A stretch of DNA of 64,000 nucleotides from NCBI RefSeq assembly GCF_003063375.1, contig NZ_NERY01000001.1, forward strand, positions 1,116,001 through 1,180,000, in the 5' to 3' direction. This DNA comes from Limnohabitans sp. MMS-10A-178 (GTDB lineage: Bacteria; Pseudomonadota; Gammaproteobacteria; Burkholderiales; Burkholderiaceae_C). The position numbers were made by a program, and so were the translations under genes. Positions 1 through 7,738 of this stretch are shown here, piece by piece. Below the pieces are notes generated by a model. That model saw only the letters and a list, made by a program, of their open reading frames with translations. It was not told the origin of the DNA and did not search any database. The first letter of the stretch is position 1. Each line of letters opens with the position of its first letter.

Positions 1-1
1 C

Positions 2-322
2 ATCATCAACTGGGCACCTTACTACATCAAGTCGGTGGGTGAAGCCCTCGATGGCAAATGGTCTACAAGTCAAAGCTGGTGGGGCGTGAAAGAAGGCGCC
101 ATCGACATGGTGAACGTAGCAACCGATGTGCCTGACGACATCAAGAAGCGCGTTGACGAAATCAAGGCTGGCTTGAAAGACGGTAGCTTCAATATCTGGA
201 AAGGTCCTATCGTGGGACAAGACGGCAAAGAAGTACTGGCCAAGGATGTTGTCGCTGACGACAAGTTCTTGAGCGGTATCAAGTTCTACGTCAAAGGCGT
301 GGAAGGCAAAGTGCCTAACTGA
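2..322 (+). CDS. BMP-family ABC transporter substrate-binding protein (C-terminal part, partial)
   Basis: The last 106 residues of a periplasmic binding protein of the Bmp/PnrA family, which captures nucleosides or related small solutes for an ABC importer. The gene runs in from outside the window. The frame opens at base 2 with no start. The segment NWAPYYIKSVGEALDGKW followed by WWGVKEGAIDMVN matches the usual Bmp C-terminus, where a Trp-rich stretch and a Gly-rich turn precede the closing helix. It resembles the same region of the complete Bmp protein at 3272-4378, so the two are paralogues. ATP-binding and permease genes would be expected upstream but are not visible. An intrinsic terminator follows directly. 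Family assignment is firm; the ligand is unknown. Confidence 0.85.
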   Translation: MINWAPYYIKSVGEALDGKWSTSQSWWGVKEGAIDMVNVATDVPDDIKKRVDEIKAGLKDGSFNIWKGPIVGQDGKEVLAKDVVADDKFLSGIKFYVKGVEGKVPN

Positions 323-343
323 TCAAACTTGATTTTCAGTTTG

Positions 344-377
344 AAAAGCCGCGCTTCTTTTGAAGCGCGGCTTTTTT
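344..377 (+). terminator. Intrinsic terminator after the BMP gene, probably bidirectional
   Basis: A 12-bp perfect stem (AAGCCGCGCTTC, TTTT loop, GAAGCGCGGCTT) is followed by a T run. It starts 22 bases after the BMP stop. The minus strand also has TTTT after the stem, so it can also end the M16 peptidase transcript arriving from the right. Confidence 0.9.
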
Positions 378-382
378 CATGC

Positions 383-3148
383 TTACTTTTTATTCTTTGC
401 TGCAAAATCACCCGCATACACATTGAGAAATTGTGCGGGGTTGAAGAATTTGCGAATGGCGGCATTCACTTCCGCCAGTGTCACGGTGTCAATTTGGGCA
501 TCGACTTTTTCAACAAAAGCCAGGGTGCGATTGGCAGATGTTTGTGCCACATGGCCCGCGGCCAAAGCACGGTCTTGTGCGCGGCTAATTTTGCGCTCTT
601 CTTGCCATCCACGTTTGGCGTCAGCCAGCTCTTCAGCCGTGATGCCGTCTTTGACAAACTTGGCCATCTCTTCACTCACAGCAGTTTTGAGCTTGTCTAA
701 ATTTTGCGGTGCATAAATGGCGTACATGGCCCACATGCCCGAAGCTTCAAAAGCACTGGCACTGAGTTGACTGCCAGCGCCATAGCTCAAGCCATCTTTT
801 TGACGCAAACGATCAAACAATCTGGACTTGACGCCACCGCCTAAAACACGGTTGGCCAATTGCAAGGGCACAAATTCTGGATTTGTGTCTTGAAGTGGTA
901 CGGGCAAGCCCGCCACAAAGAAGGCATTGGACTTGTCGGGTGCTTCAAGTTGAATGACAGAAGCTTTGGGGTTTTTGGGGTCTGCTTTGAGTCGAGCATA
1001 TGGCTTGGGACTCTTCCAATCGTTGAACAGTTGGCCAATTTGCGCTTGCGAAGCCGCGCTGTCGAAGTCGCCTACCAAGGCAAACTCACTGTTGCTCACA
1101 CCATAGAAGCCGCTGTGAAATTGTTTCACTTGGTCTAACTTCAGAGCTTTCAATGCGGCGATAGATTCATCGAGGGTACGAGTAGCGCGAACGTCGCCTT
1201 TGGGGTAAGTATCGAGTGCCAAAGCCATGGCCAAAGAGCCCATGGCATTGGGTTCGCTGCGTTGACTTTCAAGGCCTGCAATGCTTTCTTGAATTAGCAA
1301 ATCAAATTCCTTTTGGCTGAGTTGAGGCTTGCGCAAAATGTCGCGAATGAGATTGAGAACCTCAGGCACGTTTTTTCGCAAAGAATCAAAACGAACCGTG
1401 ACGGTTTGACCGCTGCCACTCACTTCGAGCTGTGTTTTCAATTCGTCCAGTTTGGCTGAAATTTGAGCGCGTTGTAAATCGCCTGCGCCACGTGAAAGCA
1501 AATTGGCGGTCACGATGGCTGTGCTGGCTTGATTGAACAAAGAAGTTTGATCGCCAAATCGCAGGGTCAGTATGCCGCTCACTGTTTCGCCTCGAGTTTT
1601 CTTGGGCGTCAAAATGAGCTTCATGCCACTGACAAGCGTCAGACGCTGTGTGCGCTTCTCAATGTTGGCCAAGCTGATGTCAAACACCTCGCCTTCCGTG
1701 GCAGCTGCTTTGCCCTTGTAATTGGCAACCAGTTTGTCGACATCCACAGGCTCTGGAAACTTCGCACGGTCGGGGGTCGTGGTTGGAATGAACTGGCCCA
1801 GTGTGCGATTGCTTTCTTTGAAATAGTTGGTGGCAGCGGCTTGTAGGTCGGCAAGGGTGAGGGCTTCAATTCGATCGCGGTGTAAAAAGAATAGCCGCCA
1901 ATCGCCATTGGCAATAGATTCTGAAAGTTGAACTGCCAACCTTTGGGGGTCGTTGATGGTCTTGTCGATCTCACTTAGCAAACTGGCTTTGGCTCGTTTG
2001 AGTTCGGCCTCAGTGACAGGCTTTTGCTGAAGACCTTCAAGTTCTGCTAGCAAAACTTTTCGAGCTTCTTGCAAGCTTTGAGTTTTGTTCAACTCAGCCA
2101 TGAAAACCACGTAGCCACGCTCTGCCAGGTCAAAATTCCAGGGGTTGACATTCACCGCCAACTTTTTCTCGATCAAGCTTTGATGCAGACGGCCGTTGGG
2201 CGTGCTTGCCAAAACCTCACTCAATGCGGCCATGGCCGCGGCATCTTTGTGGCTGCCAGGGGCAGTGTGATACAGAACAGCTGTGAGCTGTATGTCGCCA
2301 ATGCGGCGAACATTGACTTCTCTGCTGCCGTCTTGCGCGGGGTCTTGGGTGTAGGTGGGGCTGAGTGTGCGATTGGGTTTGGGAATGGCGCCAAACACTT
2401 GTTGAATTAAATTCAAGGTTGCCGCAACATCAAATTTACCTGCCACCAACAAGACTGCGTTGTCTGGCTGGTAATACTTGCGATAGAAATTTTGCAAGTT
2501 TTCAATTTTCACGTTCTCCACATCGGTGCGCGCGCCAATGGTGGTTTTGCCGTAGTTGTGCCAGTCGAAGGCCGCGGCTGTCATGCGTTGCCACAGCGTC
2601 ATGTGGGGATTGTTTTCGCCACTTTCCATTTCGTTGCGCACCACAGAAAACTCAGTGTCGAGATCTTTCTTGGCAATGAAGCTGCTGATCATTCGATCGG
2701 CTTCCATCTCGATGGCCCATTTCAAATTGTCTGGGTTGGCTGGAAATGTTTGAAAGTAATTGGTGCGGTCATAAAAAGTTGTCCCGTTGAAGTCCATACC
2801 GCGTTTGCCCAACTCTTGCATGATGTTGCCGCGAGTGGGGGTACCTTTGAAGACCAAGTGCTCGAGCAAGTGGGCCATGCCTGTTTCGCCATAGTTTTCA
2901 TGACGGCTGCCCACCAAGTAAGTGATGTTGACGGTGGTTGTGGGCTTGGATGCATCGGGAGCCAGCAAAACGCGAAGGCCATTTGGGAGGCGGTATTCAG
3001 TAATGCCTTCAACCTGAGCAATGGCTTTGAGCATGCCTGTGGCTGAAGCCGCATTGGCAGACGGGGCAGGCTGTGTTTGTGCCACAGCCCAGCAGGGGCT
3101 TAACAAAGTAGCTGATAGGAGGGTCAGTTGAAGCAGGCGAATGCGCAT
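383..3148 (-). CDS. M16-family zinc metallopeptidase, two-domain secreted form
   Basis: A 921-residue pitrilysin/M16-type zinc protease. The first 25 or so residues form a signal peptide (MRIRLLQLTLLSATLLS, cleavage near AVAQ), so it should act in the periplasm. The inverted zinc motif HLLEH lies at residues 93-97, and the downstream metal-ligand region contains VVRNEMESGENNP. A second, non-catalytic M16 half follows (R/Y-type region FDRLRQKDGLSYGAG near the end). I chose the ATG at 3148 because the longer frame begins at a TTG and would put 11 residues before the signal peptide. It lies between two BMP-family genes on the opposite strand. Substrate unknown; processing or degradation of periplasmic peptides is the family expectation. 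Confidence 0.9.
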   Translation of the reverse strand: MRIRLLQLTLLSATLLSPCWAVAQTQPAPSANAASATGMLKAIAQVEGITEYRLPNGLRVLLAPDASKPTTTVNITYLVGSRHENYGETGMAHLLEHLVFKGTPTRGNIMQELGKRGMDFNGTTFYDRTNYFQTFPANPDNLKWAIEMEADRMISSFIAKKDLDTEFSVVRNEMESGENNPHMTLWQRMTAAAFDWHNYGKTTIGARTDVENVKIENLQNFYRKYYQPDNAVLLVAGKFDVAATLNLIQQVFGAIPKPNRTLSPTYTQDPAQDGSREVNVRRIGDIQLTAVLYHTAPGSHKDAAAMAALSEVLASTPNGRLHQSLIEKKLAVNVNPWNFDLAERGYVVFMAELNKTQSLQEARKVLLAELEGLQQKPVTEAELKRAKASLLSEIDKTINDPQRLAVQLSESIANGDWRLFFLHRDRIEALTLADLQAAATNYFKESNRTLGQFIPTTTPDRAKFPEPVDVDKLVANYKGKAAATEGEVFDISLANIEKRTQRLTLVSGMKLILTPKKTRGETVSGILTLRFGDQTSLFNQASTAIVTANLLSRGAGDLQRAQISAKLDELKTQLEVSGSGQTVTVRFDSLRKNVPEVLNLIRDILRKPQLSQKEFDLLIQESIAGLESQRSEPNAMGSLAMALALDTYPKGDVRATRTLDESIAALKALKLDQVKQFHSGFYGVSNSEFALVGDFDSAASQAQIGQLFNDWKSPKPYARLKADPKNPKASVIQLEAPDKSNAFFVAGLPVPLQDTNPEFVPLQLANRVLGGGVKSRLFDRLRQKDGLSYGAGSQLSASAFEASGMWAMYAIYAPQNLDKLKTAVSEEMAKFVKDGITAEELADAKRGWQEERKISRAQDRALAAGHVAQTSANRTLAFVEKVDAQIDTVTLAEVNAAIRKFFNPAQFLNVYAGDFAAKNKK

Positions 3149-3200
3149 GGTGAATCGTTTGGAAAGAAGTGAGCAATCCAACTTTATACACCTTGCTTTA

Positions 3201-3219
3201 GAATATTGTTCAAATATTC
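3201..3219. promoter_or_regulatory. Inverted repeat in the divergent M16/BMP gap (candidate operator)
   Basis: GAATATT-GTTCA-AATATTC: two perfect 7-bp arms separated by 5 bp, about midway between the divergent start codons at 3148 and 3272. The octamer TTGTTCAA inside it recurs at 3241-3248. The geometry fits a dimeric regulator, but no regulator gene is nearby. Confidence 0.35.
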
Positions 3220-3271
3220 GCGCGCCGGCGGGTATTTTATTTGTTCAACCGGCGTCATGTAGAGGACTACC

Positions 3272-4378
3272 ATGTATAAAAACCTCGCAGCCGTGACCAC
3301 GGCCGCTTGCTTTTTCTTATCCCTTTCAAACTCTGTCGCAGAGCCATCCAAGTCAGCGCCCTCTAGCGGGTTGACGGGTCCTGTCAAAGCAGCTTTTGTG
3401 TATGTCACACCTGTGTTTGACGCAGGGTGGACCCACCAACACGATCAAGGCCGCAAGGCGGTTGAAAAATCACTGGGTGCTGGTGTGAAAACCACCATTG
3501 TGGAGAACGTTGCCGAAGGTGCCGACGCGGAGCGTGTGGTTCGCGACTTGGCCCAACAAGGCCACAACATCATTTTCACCACTAGCTTTGGCTACATGGA
3601 GCCTACGCTCAAAGTGGCCAAAGAGTTTCCAAATGTGAAATTTGAATCCATTACTGGCTACAAAACCAGCACCAATGTAGCGGTGGCCAATGCGCGCTAT
3701 TACGAGGGCCGCTATTTGGCCGGGGTAGCGGCAGGCCGCATGACAAAATCGAATGTGGCTGGTTATGTGGCTGGCTTTCCCATTCCCGAAGTTTTGCAGG
3801 GCCTCAATGCCTTCACGCTGGGCATGCGCTCTGTGAATCCTCAAGCACAAGTCAAGGTGGTTTGGTTGAACTCTTGGTTTGATCCTGCCAAAGAACGCGA
3901 TGCGGCATTTGCATTGTTCAATCAGGCCGTCGATGTCATCAGCTTTCACACAGCTTCCAACGCAGTCATGGTGGCGGCGCAAGAGCGCGGCAAGTTGGCC
4001 ATTGCCTACCATTCTGACATGCGCAAAGTGGCGCCAGATGCACAGTTGATGGCCGTCACACACGAGTGGGGCCGCTACTACGCGCAGCGCGTGACCGATG
4101 TGCAAAAAGGCCAATGGCAGACCGGCCAAGTATGGGGTGGATTGAAAGAGGGCATGGTGCGCGTCGGCGATTTTGGCCCCAAGTTGCCAGCCAAAGTACG
4201 TGATGAAATTGTGCAAATTCAAAAGGACATTGTCTCTGGCAAGCGGCATCCTTTTCAAGGGCCTTTTTCTGATCAAGACGGCAAGGTCTTGGTGGCTGCT
4301 GGCCAGAAACTAAGCGATGTCGAAATTCTGAACATGAACTACGGTGTGTCTGGCTTGGTGGGCAAAATCGCCCCTTGA
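3272..4378 (+). CDS. BMP-family ABC transporter substrate-binding protein (complete)
   Basis: A 368-residue periplasmic binding protein of the Bmp/PnrA family. A signal peptide covers about residues 1-23 (SLSNSVAEP). The mature part has the family hallmarks: AFVYVTPVFDAGWTHQHDQGR near the start, where the aromatic and Asp residues line the ligand cleft, IIFTTSFGYMEP in the middle, YEGRYLAGVAAG in the domain hinge, and a C-terminal half like the partial paralogue at the window start. A ribosome site AGAGGA lies 5 bases before the ATG. It is followed by a terminator and has no permease or ATPase partner here, so it may share a transporter with the upstream paralogue. Ligand unknown; nucleosides or purines are a family guess. 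Confidence 0.88.
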   Translation: MYKNLAAVTTAACFFLSLSNSVAEPSKSAPSSGLTGPVKAAFVYVTPVFDAGWTHQHDQGRKAVEKSLGAGVKTTIVENVAEGADAERVVRDLAQQGHNIIFTTSFGYMEPTLKVAKEFPNVKFESITGYKTSTNVAVANARYYEGRYLAGVAAGRMTKSNVAGYVAGFPIPEVLQGLNAFTLGMRSVNPQAQVKVVWLNSWFDPAKERDAAFALFNQAVDVISFHTASNAVMVAAQERGKLAIAYHSDMRKVAPDAQLMAVTHEWGRYYAQRVTDVQKGQWQTGQVWGGLKEGMVRVGDFGPKLPAKVRDEIVQIQKDIVSGKRHPFQGPFSDQDGKVLVAAGQKLSDVEILNMNYGVSGLVGKIAP

Positions 4379-4395
4379 CAGTTCAGCTTTCTCAG

Positions 4396-4428
4396 AAAAA
4401 AAAGCCTGCGTATAGCGCAGGCTTTTTT
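4396..4428. terminator. Bidirectional intrinsic terminator between convergent genes
   Basis: The stem AAAAAGCCTGCG/CGCAGGCTTTTT with a 5-base loop has A and T runs on both sides, so it works for the BMP gene (+) and the Bug-type gene (-). It lies in the 68-base convergent gap. Confidence 0.88.
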
Positions 4429-4446
4429 GTTGGGTGTTGTAGCCGT

Positions 4447-5415
4447 TTAGCTATCAAGTTGAATGTTGCGAGTCTTGGCCAGCTGGGTCCAGCGGGCAAG
4501 GTCAGCCTTCATGTAGGCCGCAAATTCAGCGGGCCTCATGGGCATGAGCTCAACGGCTTCTGAGCTGAGCTTTTCTTTGAAATCAGGCTGAGCCAAAACG
4601 GTCAGCAATGCATCATTGAGCACTTTGACAATGGGGGCCGGCATGTTGGCAGGTCCAACCACGCCGTACCATTGTTGCGCATCGAAGCCTTTGAGACCCA
4701 TTTCTTCCAAAGTGGGAATGTCTTTCACTTGCGGATGCCGCTTGGTGCCTGTGACGGCCAAAGCCCGAATTCTGCCGCTTCGGATGTGTGGCAAAGCCGC
4801 CGCCAAGCCTGGGAACATCAATTGCGTTTGGCCACCAATCAGGTCGGTGATGGCAGGGGCAATTCCTCGATAGGGAATATGCACCATGAAGCTGTTGGTT
4901 TGCAGTTTGAAAAGCTCAGCTGCCAGGTGTGTCAAAGAGCCTGCACCCGCAGAGCCGTAAGACAAGCGGCCAGGGTTTTGCTTCACATAATCTAGGAAGG
5001 CATTGAAGTTTTGAGGCGGCAAGCTGGTGTTGATGCACAGTACATTCGGCGTGCTGCCAATCATGCCAATCGGGGTGAAGTCTTTTTCAGCGTCGTAGGG
5101 CAACTTGCGCGTTGCAGGTGCCGTGCCGTGCGTTGCCACGTAGCCTTGCATGAGGGTGTAGCCGTCGGCGGGTGCCCGAGCTGTGTTTTGAGAGGCAATG
5201 ACACCGCCACCGCCACCAATGTTGTCGACCACCACAGATTGTCCCAAGACCTTGGCCCAACGCTCACACAGTGCGCGCCCCACCATGTCGGAGCCTCCAC
5301 CGGCGGCCACGGGTACGATGTATCGAATGGTTTTGTTGGGAAAGGCGGCCTGTGCTTGGGCGTTGCCTAAGCCGAGCAACAAAGGGCTGGCTTGGAGGAG
5401 GGTGCGTCTTTTCAT
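4447..5415 (-). CDS. Bug/TctC-family tripartite tricarboxylate transporter binding protein (orphan)
   Basis: A 322-residue periplasmic solute-binding protein of the Bug (TctC) family, which binds small carboxylates or similar anions. The signal peptide is MKRRTLLQASPLLLGLGNAQA. The mature start FPNKTIRYIVPVAAGGGSDMVGRAL carries the family's ligand-loop signature, and the second loop is seen at YGSAGAGSLTHLAAELF and VHIPYRG. No TctA or TctB gene is adjacent, which is common because Burkholderiales hold many orphan Bug genes. It is convergent with the BMP gene and shares its terminator. Ligand unknown. Confidence 0.9.
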   Translation of the reverse strand: MKRRTLLQASPLLLGLGNAQAQAAFPNKTIRYIVPVAAGGGSDMVGRALCERWAKVLGQSVVVDNIGGGGGVIASQNTARAPADGYTLMQGYVATHGTAPATRKLPYDAEKDFTPIGMIGSTPNVLCINTSLPPQNFNAFLDYVKQNPGRLSYGSAGAGSLTHLAAELFKLQTNSFMVHIPYRGIAPAITDLIGGQTQLMFPGLAAALPHIRSGRIRALAVTGTKRHPQVKDIPTLEEMGLKGFDAQQWYGVVGPANMPAPIVKVLNDALLTVLAQPDFKEKLSSEAVELMPMRPAEFAAYMKADLARWTQLAKTRNIQLDS

Positions 5416-5566
5416 GTCTTGTCTCGTTGAAGCTGAAATTTAGAAGAAAGTTTAGCCCAGCTCGTTTTGGATTGCTTTGAACGAAGCTGTAAATCCCTTG
5501 ATTTTGACGCTCTCAAGCACTTTACAATGAGGCTTCGAATTCAATGACCATTGGAAAGACTGAGCG

Positions 5567-6136
5567 ATGAGCATCAAAAGCGACAAATGGATCCGCCGCA
5601 TGGCCGAAGAGCACGGCATGATCGAGCCCTTTGAGCCTGGACAAGTTCGAAAAAACGCTGCGGGCGAAAAAATTGTCAGCTATGGCACATCCAGCTATGG
5701 CTACGACATTCGATGCGCCCCCGAATTCAAGGTGTTCACCAACATTTACAGCACCGTGGTCGACCCTAAAAACTTCGACGAAAAGAGCTTTGTCGATATC
5801 CACTCCGATGTGTGTGTCATTCCCCCCAACAGCTTCGCGTTGGCGCGCACCATGGAATATTTCAGAATTCCCCGCAATGTCCTCACCATTTGTCTGGGCA
5901 AAAGCACCTATGCGCGCTGCGGCATCATTGTCAACGTCACCCCTTTCGAGCCCGAATGGGAAGGCTATGTGACCCTTGAATTTAGCAACACCACCCCCTT
6001 GCCAGCCAAGATTTATGCAGGGGAGGGCTGTGCCCAGGTCTTGTTCTTTGAAAGCGACGAGGTTTGCGAGACCAGCTACAAGGATCGGGGCGGAAAATAC
6101 CAGGGGCAAGTGGGCGTGACCTTGCCCAAGACTTAA
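5567..6136 (+). CDS. dcd: dCTP deaminase
   Basis: A 189-residue cytosolic enzyme that deaminates dCTP to dUTP for thymidylate synthesis. The catalytic set is visible: Ser113 and Arg117 in KSTYARCG, and Glu138 in YVTLEFSN, the general base of the family. Early residues [13 protein letters not shown] form the nucleotide-binding strand. Length matches the usual 188-193. The start ATG gives [19 protein letters not shown], the normal N-terminus for this family. It is followed after 20 bases by a DEAD-box helicase on the same strand and may share its transcript. No dUTPase domain is fused, so this is the monofunctional form. Confidence 0.97.
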   Translation: MSIKSDKWIRRMAEEHGMIEPFEPGQVRKNAAGEKIVSYGTSSYGYDIRCAPEFKVFTNIYSTVVDPKNFDEKSFVDIHSDVCVIPPNSFALARTMEYFRIPRNVLTICLGKSTYARCGIIVNVTPFEPEWEGYVTLEFSNTTPLPAKIYAGEGCAQVLFFESDEVCETSYKDRGGKYQGQVGVTLPKT

Positions 6137-6156
6137 AGTGCGACAATAGCGGGTTA

Positions 6157-7644
6157 ATGACCGCCTCTTTTTCAAATCTATCGCTGGCTGAACCGCTGGC
6201 ACGAGCCGTAGCCGAAATGGGCTACGAATCCATGACCCCCATTCAAGCCCAGGCCATTCCTGTGGTTTTGACGGGTAAAGACGTCATGGGCGCCGCCCAA
6301 ACAGGGACTGGCAAAACGGCAGCCTTTTCGCTGCCCTTGCTGCAGCGCTTACTCAAGCACGAAAACACCTCCACTTCGCCAGCACGTCACCCCGTTCGTG
6401 CTTTGGTGCTTTTGCCCACCCGCGAATTGGCCGACCAAGTGGCGCAGCAAATCAAGTTGTACGCCAAGTACACCCAAATGCGCAGTGCGGTGGTGTTTGG
6501 CGGCATGGACATGAAGCCGCAAACCCTTGAGCTCAAAAAAGGCGTTGAAATTTTGGTGGCCACGCCGGGGCGCTTGCTGGATCACATTGAAGCCAAAAAC
6601 GCCGTGCTCAATCAAGTTGAGTATGTGGTGCTCGATGAAGCCGATCGCATGCTCGACATTGGCTTTTTGCCCGACCTGCAACGCATTTTGAGTTTCTTGC
6701 CCAAGCAGCGCACCACCCTCTTGTTCTCGGCCACGTTCTCGCCCGAAATTAAGCGCTTGGCGGGCAGCTACTTGCAAGACCCCATCACCATTGAGGTAGC
6801 TCGCCCCAATCAAACGGCTTCTACCGTTGAGCAGCGTTTTTATGCGGCCCAAGACGACGACAAACGCCGCGTGGTCAAAGCCGTGCTCAATGAGCGCGGT
6901 ATCAAGCAAGCGTTTATCTTTGTGAACAGCAAGCTCGGTTGTGGACGTTTGGCGCGGTCTCTTGAGCGCGAAGGCCTCAAAACTGCTGCACTGCATGGCG
7001 ACAAAACTCAAGACGAACGCTTGAAGGCGCTCGAAGCCTTCAAACAAGGCGAGGTCGATTTGTTGGTCTGTACCGATGTTGCCGCTCGGGGTCTTGATAT
7101 CAAAGATGTGCCCGCGGTATTCAATTTTGATGTGCCCTTCAACGCCGAAGATTATGTCCACCGCATTGGCCGCACAGGACGCGCTGGCGCTTCTGGCCTG
7201 GCCGTCACGCTGGTCTCGCCGTCCGACACGCGCCTGATGTCCGATATTGAAAAGCTCATCAAAACCAAGCTTGAGGTTGAAAACTATCCTCTGGAAGATG
7301 ACCGGTCACGCGGCAATGACGGCCGCCTAGATGACAGGCGGGAAGACCGAAGCCACGATCGTCGTGAAGAGCGTCGCCCTGAACGTGGTTTCGATCGCGG
7401 CTCTGACCGTGGCTTTGATAGACAGCGCGATAACGAAGAGTCCCGCGATCGCCGTAGCAGTTTCAGGCCTGCTCAAGTATCAAGAGATCCCTTCTTTGAA
7501 AAGCCCTACGAAGCGCCTACGGCTGAGCAAGCCAGTGCCGCTTCTTGGGAGGCCAGTGCCAAGACTGTTGCAAGCCGGCCTGGTTTGTCTGCCAACATCA
7601 AGCCCAAGCGAAAAGTGGCTGCTTTGTTCAAAGCTGGCGAATAA
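6157..7644 (+). CDS. rhlE: DEAD-box RNA helicase, RhlE type
   Basis: A 495-residue ATP-dependent RNA helicase. Motifs run in order: Q motif with F5 and TPIQ at 27-30, Walker A AQTGTGKT at 47-54, PTRELA, TPGR, DEAD in VLDEADRMLDIGF, SAT, then the second RecA domain with FVNSK, ARGLD and HRIGRTGR. The tail after about residue 385 is disordered and rich in Arg/Asp repeats (RREDRSHDRREERRPERGFD), typical of RhlE-like proteins and a likely RNA-binding extension. I chose the ATG at 6157 (MTASFSNLSL) because the longer frame overlaps the end of dcd. Likely roles are ribosome assembly and RNA turnover. RhlE is the best sub-family guess. Confidence 0.92.
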   Translation: MTASFSNLSLAEPLARAVAEMGYESMTPIQAQAIPVVLTGKDVMGAAQTGTGKTAAFSLPLLQRLLKHENTSTSPARHPVRALVLLPTRELADQVAQQIKLYAKYTQMRSAVVFGGMDMKPQTLELKKGVEILVATPGRLLDHIEAKNAVLNQVEYVVLDEADRMLDIGFLPDLQRILSFLPKQRTTLLFSATFSPEIKRLAGSYLQDPITIEVARPNQTASTVEQRFYAAQDDDKRRVVKAVLNERGIKQAFIFVNSKLGCGRLARSLEREGLKTAALHGDKTQDERLKALEAFKQGEVDLLVCTDVAARGLDIKDVPAVFNFDVPFNAEDYVHRIGRTGRAGASGLAVTLVSPSDTRLMSDIEKLIKTKLEVENYPLEDDRSRGNDGRLDDRREDRSHDRREERRPERGFDRGSDRGFDRQRDNEESRDRRSSFRPAQVSRDPFFEKPYEAPTAEQASAASWEASAKTVASRPGLSANIKPKRKVAALFKAGE

Positions 7645-7738
7645 AGCCCATCAATCCGTCTAAAAGTAGGCTGATCTCTCGTCGCTGGTGTTTGAACCAA
7701 GCACATTGCGAAAGCATTTCCCTGTCAAAATAGGGATT

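Noticed and set aside
2492..3046. Long plus-strand frame inside the M16 peptidase
   Set aside because: Antisense to the zinc-motif part of a clear M16 gene; no family features.
3184..3408. Minus-strand frame overlapping the start of the BMP gene
   Set aside because: It covers the BMP signal peptide on the opposite strand, with no recognisable domain.
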